DNA from: Terramyces sp. JEL0728
Taxonomy: Eukaryota > Chytridiomycota > Chytridiomycetes > Rhizophydiales > Terramycetaceae
DNA length: 64,000 bases
Reading direction: 5' to 3'
NCBI GenBank assembly: GCA_027603945.1
Contig: JADIIU010000004.1
Coordinates: 62,001 to 126,000, forward strand
Both the position numbers and the translations under genes were made by a program. Positions 1 to 11,041 of the stretch are shown here, piece by piece. Each line of letters starts with the position of its first letter. Positions within the stretch are counted from its first letter, which is position 1. The notes under the pieces were generated by a model, which ran no database searches, was not told the DNA's origin, and saw only the letters and a program-made list of their open reading frames with translations.

Positions 1-123
1 TTTTAACCAGAACTCCAAAATTGTTTTTCGGCAGTCTGTTTTTGAAAAATGCAAATGCGACACCGAGAATGCCTAATCCTGTTGATAGGAATTCTACTAT
101 ATGATCATCTGTCCATTCAAACA
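1..123 (-). CDS. Partial gene, small hydrophobic protein (N-terminus only)
   Basis: Reading leftward from an ATG at 121-123, the frame stays open to the window edge (about 41 residues). It begins MFEWTDDHIVEFLSTG and continues with a hydrophobic stretch GLGILGVAFAFF followed by a basic KNRLPK. The pattern (short polar start, membrane helix, basic loop) suggests a small membrane protein. The last bases near position 6 (GTTCTGGTTAA on the minus strand) could begin an intron, so the last few residues are uncertain. The family is not recognised. A weak likeness to the first helix of Got1-type proteins is not enough for a call. Confidence 0.45.
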
Positions 124-718
124 TGCTGCTACTCTATTTTATGGAAAGTTGAAACTCGACGAAAAAGGAAAGAACCGTTATAGAAATGCTCACAAGTGAA
201 AAAGGTCACTATTGAGTTTCTTATTGAGGATAGTCCGCTCCTCATTAGGATTTCAAAGTATTTTGGATGGATCAATATGTTTTGAAGACAAGCTGCTTCA
301 CAGCGGCCATTTAATCCAAGCATTAGAGCTCAAGTATGTTGATACCACCTGCAACGCTGCACTCTGGTTTGGAACAGTGGAATTTCTGTCTGCTATATAG
401 AAAGCCAGAGACACCGCCGTACAATATCAAGCCTACTAATTACGAATGGGCACTGGTTTCATTTACCTTCCCATTGACCATCGTGGTCGTTAATCATAAT
501 GGCCAATCACGTGAGGAGTTGGAGTTGAGAAATTCAACAGATATCTGCTTTTTTGCGTTCTTTTGTCGAAATTTATAGCTGGCTTGCATGGGAGACATTA
601 CAGACGGTTTCATCATGTGTAGGTTGAAGCCTTTGAAGCATTAATTACTACATCATAGCGCCACAATTATGCCGCCCATATAAAAGCTTGCAACGAAAAT
701 TTTCAAAATCTGAAAACG
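124..718. other. Intergenic region between the left-edge gene and HEM1
   Basis: About 595 bp without a supported gene. Several short open frames occur on both strands, but none has family likeness or an intron-consistent continuation. The right end holds a TATA box that probably serves the HEM1 gene. Nothing else specific was recognised. Confidence 0.5.
679..686 (+). promoter_or_regulatory. TATA box of HEM1
   Basis: TATAAAAG lies 33-40 bp before the chosen ATG at 719. Most housekeeping genes in this window have no such motif. Its position would give a leader of only a few bases to about 15 bases. Confidence 0.55.
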
Positions 719-2409
719 ATGCTCGACCTCAAATTCGTAAAGTCTGCCATCGCAGTATGCCCTTACCTCGCAAGAACACCTGTAAACAAACTCAGAAAAA
801 TGTCAACTATGCCTGCTATCCGCAGCGTTGGCATGCCAAATGCTTTGTATGCCAAAGCTTCAAAATGTCCCATGATGAAGAACGCTTTAAAGGGACAAGC
901 AGCTGGCATTTCCACCTCTTCAAAGTGCCCTTATGCTTCTACCGTCGATTCCATTGTCGAGGTTGGCAAACCAGGGACTCTTTCTTCGTTCTTGGCCTCC
1001 AAAAATGAAAATGGTAAATTCAGTTTAATTCTAGAATTAAACAGTGCTCTTTTTACTCAACACCAAAAGAATGGAGTATTTGATTATGAAACTTTTTACC
1101 AGCAAGAGTTGGAAAAGAAAAAGAACGATCGTAGTTATCGCTACTTTAACAATATCAACAGACTTGCAAAGCTCTACCCAACCGCTCATACCGGAACCGG
1201 AGAGCTTGTTACAGTCTGGTGTTCTAACGATTACTTGGGAATGAGCAAACATCCTGAAGTAAACGAAGCCATGAAGTACTATTTGTTTAACCTAGACAAA
1301 CTTTAGACAAGTATGGTGCTGGAGCCGGTGGAACTCGTAACATTGCTGGTAATGCTCAGTTACACTTGACCTTGGAAAAAGAGTTGGCTGACCTCCACAA
1401 AAAGGAAGCGGCTCTTGTGTTCTCTTCGTGTTTTGTTGCAAACGATGCCACCATCTCTACCCTGGCCAGTAAATTACCAGGCTGCGTCATCTTTTCTGAT
1501 TCTTCAAACCATGCTTCAATGATTCAAGGTGTTCGCAACTCTCGTGCCAAGAAACACATTTTCCGTCACAACGATGTCGCTCACTTGGAGTCTTTGTTGC
1601 AGCAGTATGATATTAACACTCCGAAACTCATTGCCTATGAATCTGTTTACTCTATGTGTGGATCCTTGGGGCCAATCAAGGAAATCAATGCTTTGGCTAA
1701 AAAGTACAATGCAATTACTTTCTGTGACGAAGTGCATGCCGTTGGTATGTATGGCAAGACTGGTGCTGGTGTTGCTGAATATGTTGAAGCAATGGCTGGC
1801 ATTGATATTATTACTGGTACCCTTGGAAAGGCATTTGGCGTTGTTGGTGGCTATATTGCTGGATCGGCCGCTTTTGTAGATATGATTCGTTCTTATGCTC
1901 CTGGATTCATCTTTACCACCTCATTGCCTCCTGTCGTTGTTTCTGGTGCTCTTACTTCTATCCGCCACCTGAAAAAATCTCAGGTTGAACGCTCTGGCCA
2001 GCAGTTGAACACTCGTGCTTTGAAAGCAACCTTGCAAGCCAAAGGTATCCCAGTTGTTCCAAACCCATCCCACATTGTTCCGGTTATGGTTGGCGATGCA
2101 GAAACTGCCAAATCTATTTCTGATGAACTCTTGTACAAGTACAAGATCTATGTCCAATCAATCAACTACCCAACCGTCAATGTTGGTGAAGAGCGTTTGC
2201 GTATCACGCCAACTCCTGGCCACCACGAAGCTCATATGCAACACTTGGTAAGCGCTCTTGAAACAATCTGGGAAGAACGTGGATTAAAGTATGTTGAAGA
2301 CTGGGCAAAGGCAGGTTCTCCTCTTGGAATTGGAAGCACTCAGGTCGATCAATTGGTTCGCTCTGCCGACTTGGCTACTCCAAGCCAAGCCGTTGCAGCA
2401 AGTGCTTAA
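719..2409 (+). CDS. HEM1: 5-aminolevulinate synthase, mitochondrial
   Basis: Pyridoxal-phosphate enzyme that condenses glycine with succinyl-CoA, the first step of heme synthesis in the mitochondrial matrix. Exons are 719-1275 and 1296-2409 (556 aa). The N-terminus is basic and presequence-like and carries three Cys-Pro heme-regulatory motifs (VCPY, KCPM, KCPY). The core shows [39 protein letters not shown] and the lysine loop [15 protein letters not shown], closely matching fungal Hem1. The 20-nt intron 1276-1295 (GTACTATTTGTTTAACCTAG) was placed by homology. Removing it gives [12 protein letters not shown], the exact family length. A competing 22-nt GT-AG choice (1285-1306) would break the frame. 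Feedback by heme on import is inferred from the Cys-Pro motifs. Confidence 0.96.
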
Positions 2410-2468
2410 TTGTTGAATGAATTCTGTTTTGCTTGATTTTTTGTTTGTTTTTCGCGTTATAAGATATA

Positions 2469-3703
2469 ATGAATACCACATCGTTTTGGAGCGTAAACTC
2501 ATCGCAGCAGTCAGTAAAGGAGGAGCAAAGAATGAGGTTTCTGCAATTAATGTCAGTATCTCTTCTCGCACAGATAACATTGAACTGGAAATTACCTCAA
2601 AAGCCCAAGTACAGATCCACAGAATAGTCGATAGCCAATATTTCAACTTTGGGATATTCCTAGTAATCATGATCAATATCGTAGTAATTGGGTTCCAAAT
2701 AACCGAATCCGTCAACAATGATTATGGATACTACCTATCTATATCAGATTCAGTTATTATAGGAATATTCTTTTTTGAAGTGTCTCTTCGATTATTCGTC
2801 TGGAGATGGAAGTTTTTCCAAAGTAACTGGCTTAATTTTGGTACGAGGCATCTAACAAGATTTGTCAATGGTAGTATTATCATTGTGTGTGACAATTATT
2901 CCTGGTGTAGTAATAACAGCCCAACAAACCTCAGTGCTAGATCTGCTTAGAATTATCAGAACTTTTAGGCTGATCCGGTCTGTCAGAACATTGCGACACG
3001 TCAATGCAGTCAAATCCATACAAATTATTCTTGAAACTCTGAACCAGTCGCTGCTTGCAATGTCCAACATTTTTCTATTGACGCTACTAATAGGATGTAA
3101 CTTTAGAATTAATTAGACATGTACACGCTGATTGCAGTTTTCCTCTACGGTTCAATCGACCCTTACAATTTCGGTTCAGTTGGCAGAGCGGCAATGGTGT
3201 TTGTACAAGTAGCGTCGTTAGATGTGTGGTCGTACATTTACATGAAGAGCAAATCTCAAGCACCAGACATGTTTTTCGTCCTGGCAACTTTTATTGTAAT
3301 TCAATCATTCGTCCTGTTCAAGTAATATAGATTAACTTAGCCTGCTAACTGCCGTAATCGTCGATAACCTGACCCTGTTGCGAAAGCGACTGACAATAGT
3401 CGCCAACGCCAAGAAACAGGATGACAGCACTCAGTCGGATTTTTCAAAGAAAATGGTAATCAACGGTAACCCTAGAGGAGGAACAAGTCTAAAATCACCA
3501 CAAATTCCGAGAATCAGATGGGAATAGACAACTATTACTCTGGCGATCTGCCTTGGAAGTAGATTTGCTTTAATATTAGAAACAAGGAGATCATGGCCTC
3601 ATATTACATGAATTTGGCTAGCTTGGAGCATAACATGAACTTGTATGATAGACATAATCGTCTGGTTGAGGATTTGATTGCAATTCTAAAGAAAAACAAA
3701 TAG
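2469..3703 (+). CDS. CatSper-like voltage-gated cation channel, single six-helix domain
   Basis: 371 aa after removing six introns: 2537-2556, 2841-2859, 3097-3116, 3322-3340, 3456-3475 and 3559-3579 (19-21 nt). After a polar N-terminus (MNTTSFWSVNSSQQ) come S1 (YFNFGIFLVIMINIVVIGF) and S2/S3. S4 has five arginines at every third position (RIIRTFRLIRSVR). S5 is followed by a pore loop with VASLDVWS and S6 (FIVIQSFVLFNLLTAVIVDNL). The S/TxDxW filter matches CatSper subunits rather than four-domain Cav or Nav channels. The C-terminal tail is helical (MNLASLEHNMNLYDRHN), as in CatSper proteins that form tetramers. The start was chosen because exon 1 joins in frame through a consensus intron; an upstream ATG at 2417 would need no intron but gives a poor N-terminus. 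Calcium selectivity is inferred from the filter aspartate. Confidence 0.85.
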
Positions 3704-3867
3704 GCTTGGCGACAAAATCGGCGATTTGATCAAATAAAACTCGTAATCATCCCTCGAAAGCAGGCTAAAACTTTCTGAAACTCAGATCAACTGTTACAAG
3801 GTCACACCTGTGACAAGTGGCGCAAAGTTTTCCCCTTCATTCTGCCAGTGTTTCTTCTCCAATATTC

Positions 3868-5237
3868 ATGTCGCTTGAACAGAATAATGCGGGAGATACC
3901 CAAACGATTACACTCGATATTCAACTCTTTCCACATTCGGAAACCCCACTACACCGCCAAGACCAAAACCGGCCTTTTTTGTTCACTCCAGTGGAGAAAA
4001 AGGTTGTATATGGGAATATTGTTCAAATTGGCAGAAAAATTGATAGATCAAAAGATACTCACAGAGGTACTACAAGGGAAGACAGAGCTGCGCAAAACGT
4101 TTCAACTGATTACAACCACATGTCATCCGATAAGGACGGAAAGACTAACTATGACTGTGTCGCTTTTAGAAGCAAGGTAGTTAGCAGACACCATGCCGAG
4201 ATTTGGGTTGGAAAGGATGAACAAGTACAGAATCATTAACCATAGCTGTACTTTAGAGATGTTGGAAGTTCTTCGGGAAGTTTCCTCAACCGGCTGCGCT
4301 TATCTCCAAGCGGAAAAGAAAGTAGACCGTATCCGCTAAAATCTGGCGATATTATTCAATTGGGCGTTGATTATCAAGGCCGTCAAGAAGGTGCGAATTT
4401 TCTAATTTAGAAATATACAAAGCTGTGATGATAAAAGTGTTTATAAATTCCAAAAAGGGTCCTGCAAAAGCTGCCAACAAGCAAAAGTATTTTGGATCTA
4501 ATGATAGGCTGAACAAAGCAATGAGAATGCTGTTGTCCGCAATGAATCCGAATGCTCAAGCTGGAGATGATAATGGACCAATTGATTGTTGTATTTGTAT
4601 CAATACTATGGCTCCATTCCAAGCGCTTTTCCTTGCCCCGTGCTCTCACTGCTTCCACTACAAGTGTGTGACTTCTTTGTTGGGGGCTGGGTTTATGTTT
4701 CAGTGTCCATTGTGTAGGCAGGTTGCAAATTTAGAAGCAAGTGTACAAGATGATCTGGATGAAGAGATGCTGGTTGAAGAAGATGATGATTGTAATTCTG
4801 TTTCAGCCGGAAATTCCAGCGGTGAAGAAATAGTAGCCCCAGCTGCAGAACTACAATCTTCTCCAATGAATATACCTGGATCTGAAAGACCTGCAACCAC
4901 TGTATTAGAGCGTATAATTTCACCTTCAACACCTGAAAACCACAGCAACATGCCAATTAACCTTGATAGACATGCTACAGTGCAATTGGTATCAGAACCT
5001 GAACCCGAAGTGCCTGCCGATAACGCAAACGAACTATACGAATCCCTAATTAAGCTCTCATCAATGATGACGGACGGAGATGTAACTATGAACGATCATG
5101 ATCAAATGCAACAAAGTATCACAAAGGTCAAAGCCATCTTGGGGCCGATATTTGGAAATACTGCAGAAATGAGTGTTGCACAGAAAGAAATGCTTGCCAA
5201 TTTACTCTTTCAAAACTCTAATGAACAAGGAAATTAG
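3868..5237 (+). CDS. FHA-RING E3 ubiquitin ligase (Dma1/CHFR-like)
   Basis: 442 aa from exons 3868-4224, 4246-4390 and 4411-5237. The N-terminal FHA domain binds phosphothreonine and shows IVQIGRK, FRSKVVSRHHAEIWV and LYFRDVGSSSGSFLNRLRL, ending near SGDIIQLGVDYQGR. The RING finger (around residues 225-265) has CCICINTMAPFQALFLAPC, then HCFHYKC and CPLCRQ, a complete C3H2C3-type set. The tail of about 175 aa is acidic and probably disordered. This FHA-then-RING order is that of yeast Dma1/Dma2 and Schizosaccharomyces Dma1, which act in the spindle checkpoint and septin/cytokinesis control. The start at 3868 is the first ATG in frame; the frame is open upstream but without ATG. Confidence 0.9.
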
Positions 5238-5301
5238 CGATGAATCTTTCAAATATAAATAAGTTTTCATTCTTTTATCTATTTATAAGAATCTGCCACG
5301 G

Positions 5302-6479
5302 TCAATCCAACACTAAATAAAAACAGCCAACTAGGGGAGACTGAAACATTCCAATTAGGACTTTGCCTTTCTGATAAATTTTGAATTGGTGGTCGGGTAT
5401 AAAGGAGCATCCAGCGCATTGCAGAGTAACGCTTTCTAGCACCACCTCTGTGTCTTCTGCGTGCAGATACTGGTATCCTTCAAATTGGACAGAGTAAACC
5501 CCGTTGTATTTCTCTGGCTCGCGGCAGGTAGTAGTGCACATGGTTTTGTCAATATAAAACGTCCCGCCAAGTTTAAGGAAATTTCCGTTCTCTATTGTTT
5601 GATTAATAACTAATCGGCACTGTCTTCCTTCTGTAGAATCCACTGCGATATAATACAGCCCAGTGTATCTATCACTTGTGTGGAATCGAATATTTGGAGC
5701 CGGAATACTTATGGATTCTTCCATTACTATACAGAATACTCCGCATAACGATTCATCTCCAGGGTTATACATTCCTACTGCAATATAACCGTCCAGCAAT
5801 CCATAATACTTGTTCGGCACCGCGATATCTGCTCCTCTTATGATTTCATATTCCTTGAACACAATATGCCTGGTTAAAGGTCTGTTTGTCACTGAATTTA
5901 CAATAAATCGGGTTGGGAATGGACTATATATGTCCAGCAAGTTTCCAACCACCTGCATTAATAAAAGTATACAGAAGTTAACGAATCGTTCAAGGTTTTC
6001 CACCTGCAAAATCCTTTAATGTCGCCCACAGTCAGTCTTCCGAGATTCCCTACAGAAGTACATTCTAGTCCCACCGCTTCAGCCATCAACCCATACAGTT
6101 GAACTTTCTGACAGCTCTGTAAAACTAATTCCATCGGATATGGGTCAAAGTTATTAGTCATTGGGTCTAAGCAATACCCTCTCCAACCTGTGCGGGCTTC
6201 ATCCAACCGCTGGTATAACGTCTTCCAAGTTTCAAAAGTTTCATGTTTTAGCCGAATATCATGGTATGGTAAATCGACGCCAAATCGAACCCGCGCATGA
6301 TGGCGGTAAAGTGAAAGCTGCTGTGAAATAAGGTACATTCGTTTGCATGTGCAAGATAATCTAGATCCGGATTGGATATCCAGCAATTTTAGCAAGTATA
6401 TGCATTCCTCATTTGAAAGGATATCAAATGTTGTTGGCATTGTTTTAAACGCGGTATTCATAAGTGTAAATTTTTCCAA
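5302..6479 (-). CDS. F-box-like protein
   Basis: 385 aa from exons 6479-5973 and 5952-5302, joined across intron 5953-5972 (20 nt). Near the N-terminus, FDILSNEECIYLLKLLD followed by RLSCTCKRMYLISQQLSLYRHHAR has the spacing of an F-box, so a role as substrate receptor in an SCF ubiquitin ligase is inferred. The rest (about residues 170-385) is rich in beta-forming segments with YYGLLDGYIAVGMYN, RYTGLYYIAVD and KYNGVYSVQFEGYQYL repeats. These look like three copies of a Y-x-G-Y/L-Y/V module. Start: 6479, 6461 and 6440 are all possible. 6479 lies only 17 bp after the stop of the gene upstream, so a downstream ATG is quite possible. Confidence 0.7.
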
Positions 6480-6496
6480 ACAAATAAATATTTATA

Positions 6497-8301
6497 TTAT
6501 AATACCGCCAACTCTTGTTCTAACAAGCCATCTACATACTGGGCCGAGAACTGCTCTATCTCGCCAGATATTTTTGCAACCATATCCTTGATTATATCCT
6601 CTGATAAACTATTTTAACATTGCTTTACCTTTCTATCGCATCCCATGGTGGTTGTGATTCAGAATAGTCAAAGTACACGGACAGCCATTTGCTCCTCTTT
6701 TCCCTATCATTTACAACCCTTTCAAATGTAAATGTGGGCAAAATGATTGTTCTTTGTGTTTTTTCCTTGTCTAGTTCAGTACTAGTCGCTTCTGTCCTAG
6801 TAGTTTTCCTAGGTTGGAATTCAGCATGACTTTCAATCACAATCTCTCTGGGTTCAGTAAAGTCAAACGCGCTTTTCGGTTTCTCTTCGTGCAGCTGGAC
6901 TTTTTCACGATCTGAAGTTGGGTAGGTTTCTTCTAGCGATTCAATAATGATCTGATCTCGATTCTTGTTAGTTTTAGTTTGTGGTGACGGAATACAAAGA
7001 AGATCAAATTCAGTAAGTTCTAGTGGATCTGTTTTTGGATCGTTGTATAAACCAAAGATGTTTTTAGATGCCACCGATATTGATTTCAATTCCGGTTTAG
7101 GCTTAGTAGTTTCAGGATGTGGATCATCAAATGGCTTTTGGATGGAAAGCAATCCATCTTCTTTTGCCTGCTGTATATGATTGGCTAACCTTTGATCAAT
7201 CATATTAGAGGTTTTAATATAATGTTCCTGCACTGACTGTAACATTGGATCTATTTTTGAATTAATCTGAGATAATATCAGATTAATCAATTCGCCGTTA
7301 TCTACTTTTGGTTTCGGAGAAACAGTGTCCAGAGATTTACTGTCCCTACCTCGTCGCAATTTTGGAGTGGCCGGTGCAGAAATATTATCTCTTGAAGATG
7401 AGATTTTTGAAGTGCTGGCACTTTTAATGGATAGATTTTTGGGTCCAAGTCGTTGGGCAGATGGGCTTTTGGTGAGCAGTTTCAAATCCTTTCCTTCTAG
7501 TTTCTGAGGCAAAGGTTTAGGGGATTTAACAGATTTGGGAGGGCTTGATATTTTGCGATTCCTTTCATTCAAGGAATAAATCTCTTTCTTTGCGCGGACA
7601 GAGATAGGCATATGGGCAGTTCGAATAGCAGATTTCCTTTCCAGTTCGCTCCTTAACCGCTTCACGTCATTCAATTCCTTCAGTCGCTGATATTAGGATC
7701 ATTTTACTTGCTTTCGAATGGCATTCATCAATCTAGAGTCACTCTTGTCTCTCATTATTTCAAATTCTGTCTTGTAGTTCTTTTCCTTTGATACCAATCC
7801 AGATCTGCTGACATTTCCACGCACTGGGACCGGAACTTCAAATTCCTTCTTTTCCTTCTTTTTAATCACTGGTGAAGCTTTTCCAAAGAGCAGTGGTGTC
7901 TCTATTTCATCAATTTTTTCAGTTGTTCTTTCTTTTTTCAACCGCTGGTTTTGTATAAATTGCTTAATATCTGATAATGATGGCTGTTTTTCCTCCTTGG
8001 ATTTGAATTTTGGCTCTATTGGCGCTTTCCTCTCTTTCCCTTTTGTAGTTGATTTTGGTTTATCCTCGACCTTTACTTGTTTTTCTGGGGACTTTACTGC
8101 ACTTCTGGGAGTTTGTTCGACTCCTTTAACTGCTGGTTGAGCAGGAGTTGACCGTCCTTGTAAATCAGGAGGCACAATTTGATCTGCCCTGCTACTGTAC
8201 TGTTGAATCTTGCTTAATATCAATGAATGAAGTTTAGAACTGCGACTATTGAGGATCGCAACTTCCTTTTTGGCTAGCTCTTGGGCTCTTGATAAATCCA
8301 T
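6497..8301 (-). CDS. Unrecognised, mostly disordered Lys/Pro/Ser-rich protein
   Basis: 587 aa from exons 8301-7708, 7686-6629 and 6608-6497, with introns 7687-7707 (21 nt) and 6609-6628 (20 nt). Both junctions keep the frame, which supports a real gene. The N-terminus (MDLSRAQELAKKEVAILNSR) is a predicted helix. The middle is basic and low in complexity, with a short helix around RLKELNDVKRLRSELERK. The C-terminus ends in a helical segment, SLSEDIIKDMVAKISGEIEQ then FSAQYVDGLLEQELAVL. The layout resembles scaffold or cytoskeletal proteins, but I do not recognise a family. Confidence 0.75.
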
Positions 8302-8355
8302 CTGTTATAAATTTGTGTGAAATTTTAATTTTCGCGACTTTCTCAATCTCAAAGG

Positions 8356-11008
8356 ATGAGTGAAGAAAAAGCTAGCATGTTTAGGTCAGAGCCTATGGCC
8401 CTCACTCAAGTAAATACTATTAATCGTAGCTGTATATTCCACTGGAAATCGCTCCCCAAACTATTGCGGAATTGGGAGAACTCGGGTTAATGCAATTTAA
8501 CGACGTAAGGATATCTAATACCAGTTAAACCCAAAAGTCAATGAGTTTCAAAGAAGTTTTGTCAATGAAATCAAGAGACTGAACGATTTGGAAAGAAAAT
8601 TACGTTTCTTGATTGCACAGGCAGACAAAGCAGCAGTTACCCTTCATGTGGTGGATCCACTAACTCCATACGCCAGAACACGTTCACAATTGGAAATTGA
8701 TCAATTGGATGCGCAGTTGGGAGAGTTGGAAGCCAGAATTGAGCAAATGAATACTTCTCATGTTAGTTTGAACAAGAGATTTTTGGAGCTCACTGAATTG
8801 CGACATGTGCTACGGGAAACCGCAGTATTTTTCCAAATTGTACATTTACTTTTACAATAGGCTGAATCAAGAGCAGATGAAATTGCAATTGGAGCAAATA
8901 CCAGGGAGGATGCAGGGTTGTTGGCAAATCAGCAACGTGAATCTTTGGATCCTGGTGCTTCCGGCGGCCATACTATTAGCATCGGGTAGTCGTTCGTTAA
9001 TTTAGATTTGTTGCTGGTGTTATTCCAAGAACCAAGATGGGAATCTTTGAAAAGATTTTATTCAGAGCGCTCAGAGGAAACTTATTTATGAACCATGCTG
9101 AAATTCAAGAGCAGATTATTGATCCAGTAACCGATGAATCCGTTTTGAAGAGTGTATTTATCGTTTTTGCCCATGGAAAAGAGTTGCTCAACAAAATTAA
9201 AAAGATCAGTGAAAGTATGGGTGCCACTCTGTATCCTGTCGACGAACATCCAGACAAGCGCCGTGAAAGTGCTCTTGAAGTCATGGCTAGAATCGAAGAT
9301 CTTCGACATGTTCTTGATAACACTAAGGCTGCTAGAAGGGCTGAGCTCAGCAGAGTTGCTGAACATTTGAATCACTGGTCAGTAATTATCGAAAAGGAAA
9401 AGGCTATCCACCACCAAATGAACAAGATGAACTACGATGTCAACCGCAAAGCATTGATTTCGGAAGGGTGGTGTCCAAAAGCCTCCATTGGAGCAATTCA
9501 ATATTCATTGCGTGCTGTCACAGTAAGTTGGTTTTGATTCTAGGAACGAACCGGAACTACTATCCCCCCATTATTGAACGAGCTGCAAACGACCAAAACC
9601 CCTCCAACCTCGCAAAAAACCAACAAGATTACTAATGGTTTCCAAGTAATTGTCGATGCTTATGGTGTTGCCAAGTATGGAGAGGTAAACCCTGGATTGT
9701 TTACAATTATTACATTCCCATTTTTGTTTGCTGTGATGTTTGGCGATTTTGGACATGGGATTTTGGTAACAATGTTTGCTAGTTGGGTTGTGTCAAACGA
9801 AAAGACCTTGGCAAAGAAGAATTACGGAGAGGTAAATAGGTTTTGACATAGATGTGGACCATTGTGTTCGGAGGGAGATACATTATCTTGTTAATGGGAA
9901 TCTTTTCTATCTTCACTGGGTTGGTTTACAATGATATGTTTTCACAATCGATGACCCTGATGCATTCAAGTTATACCTTCAACTATCACAACGACTCTGG
10001 AAAATGGATTGGCTCAAAGCATGAAACTTATGGATTTGGAGTTGATCCTGCATGGCAGACCAGTGACAACTTCTTGATCTTTGCCAACTCTTACAAGATG
10101 AAAATGTCGATTATCCTTGGTGTTGTTCACATGTCGTTCGGTATGTTCCTTCAAGTGTTTAACCACTTGCATTTCCGTAAACCAATGTATATTATCCTGG
10201 AATTCGTTCCGCAAATCTTGTTCTTCTTGTCTCTCTTTGGTTACCTGGTGTTCCTTATTTTCTTCAAATGGCTTACTTTTTATGAAAACCCATCTGAAGC
10301 TCCCGGATTGCTAAACACATTAATTTATATGGTGTTGTCGCCTGGTTCTATTGCCATGCCTCTTTATCCGGGACAGGTATTATTCTACTGATTTTAGGGT
10401 CCAGTACAAGTATTTTTAGTTTTCATTGCATTCATTTCTATTCCATGGATGTTGCTTGGAAAGCCATTATACGAACTGCAAGAACACAAGAGAACTGTTG
10501 GAGCAGGCTATGCACCAACTTCACACGGTACTGAACAAGCTGCAGTATTGGCCGAACAAGGAGAGCAGACTCATGATGATGGACAGGAAGATGATCATGG
10601 TGGCCATGGCGGAGTAAAGAACACTAATTATAGGCGTTTGACTTTTCTGATTTGATGATGCACCAAATGATTCATACGATCGAATTCACTCTCAGTGGCA
10701 TATCCAACACTGCCTCCTACTTGCGTTTGTGGGCATTATCGCTTGCGCACGCACAACTGTCTGATGTATTATGGGAGATGGTATTGTTGCCTGCCCTTAA
10801 TTCTGCTAACGCCTTTGCAATAATGATTGGTTTCTATATGTGGTTCCAGATGACAGTCGGTATCTTGATCTGCATGGAAGGTATGTCTGCATTCTTGCAC
10901 GCTCTTCGTTTGCACTGGGTCGAATTCCAAAGCAAGTTCTATGGAGGTACAGGGATGCAATTCCTTCCATTCTCCTTCCAGGCACTATTCGAAGATCAAG
11001 AAGAATAA
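8356..11008 (+). CDS. VPH1: V-type ATPase subunit a (vacuolar proton pump)
   Basis: 829 aa from nine exons. Introns are 8410-8429, 8505-8524, 8840-8860, 8986-9005, 9523-9543, 9832-9851, 10377-10397 and 10614-10633, all 20 or 21 nt. Subunit a carries protons through the membrane V0 sector. The cytosolic half begins [22 protein letters not shown] and contains [20 protein letters not shown]. The membrane half starts near [20 protein letters not shown]. It includes the helix [20 protein letters not shown], which holds the essential proton-path arginine. The length matches Vph1/Stv1 (about 840 aa). An acidic-His insert ([14 protein letters not shown]) lies just before the last intron. Vacuole versus Golgi location cannot be decided. 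Confidence 0.97.
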
Positions 11009-11041
11009 ACGCTAATTGTTTTAAACTACAATTTATTAATA

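Noticed and set aside
1285..1306. 22-nt GT-AG intron in HEM1 ending CTTTAG
   Set aside because: It shifts the reading frame. The 20-nt GT-AG intron at 1276-1295 restores the exact family length and the usual TTAACCTAG end.
2417..2468. CatSper-like start at 2417
   Set aside because: It gives a hydrophobic N-terminus too close to the HEM1 stop. The start at 2469 joins through a consensus 20-nt intron to a polar N-terminus.
3817..3867. N-terminal extension of the FHA-RING protein starting at 3817
   Set aside because: The codon there is GTG, not ATG. The first in-frame ATG is at 3868.
4693..4956. Two overlapping minus-strand frames opposite the FHA-RING tail
   Set aside because: Antisense shadows of an acidic low-complexity region.
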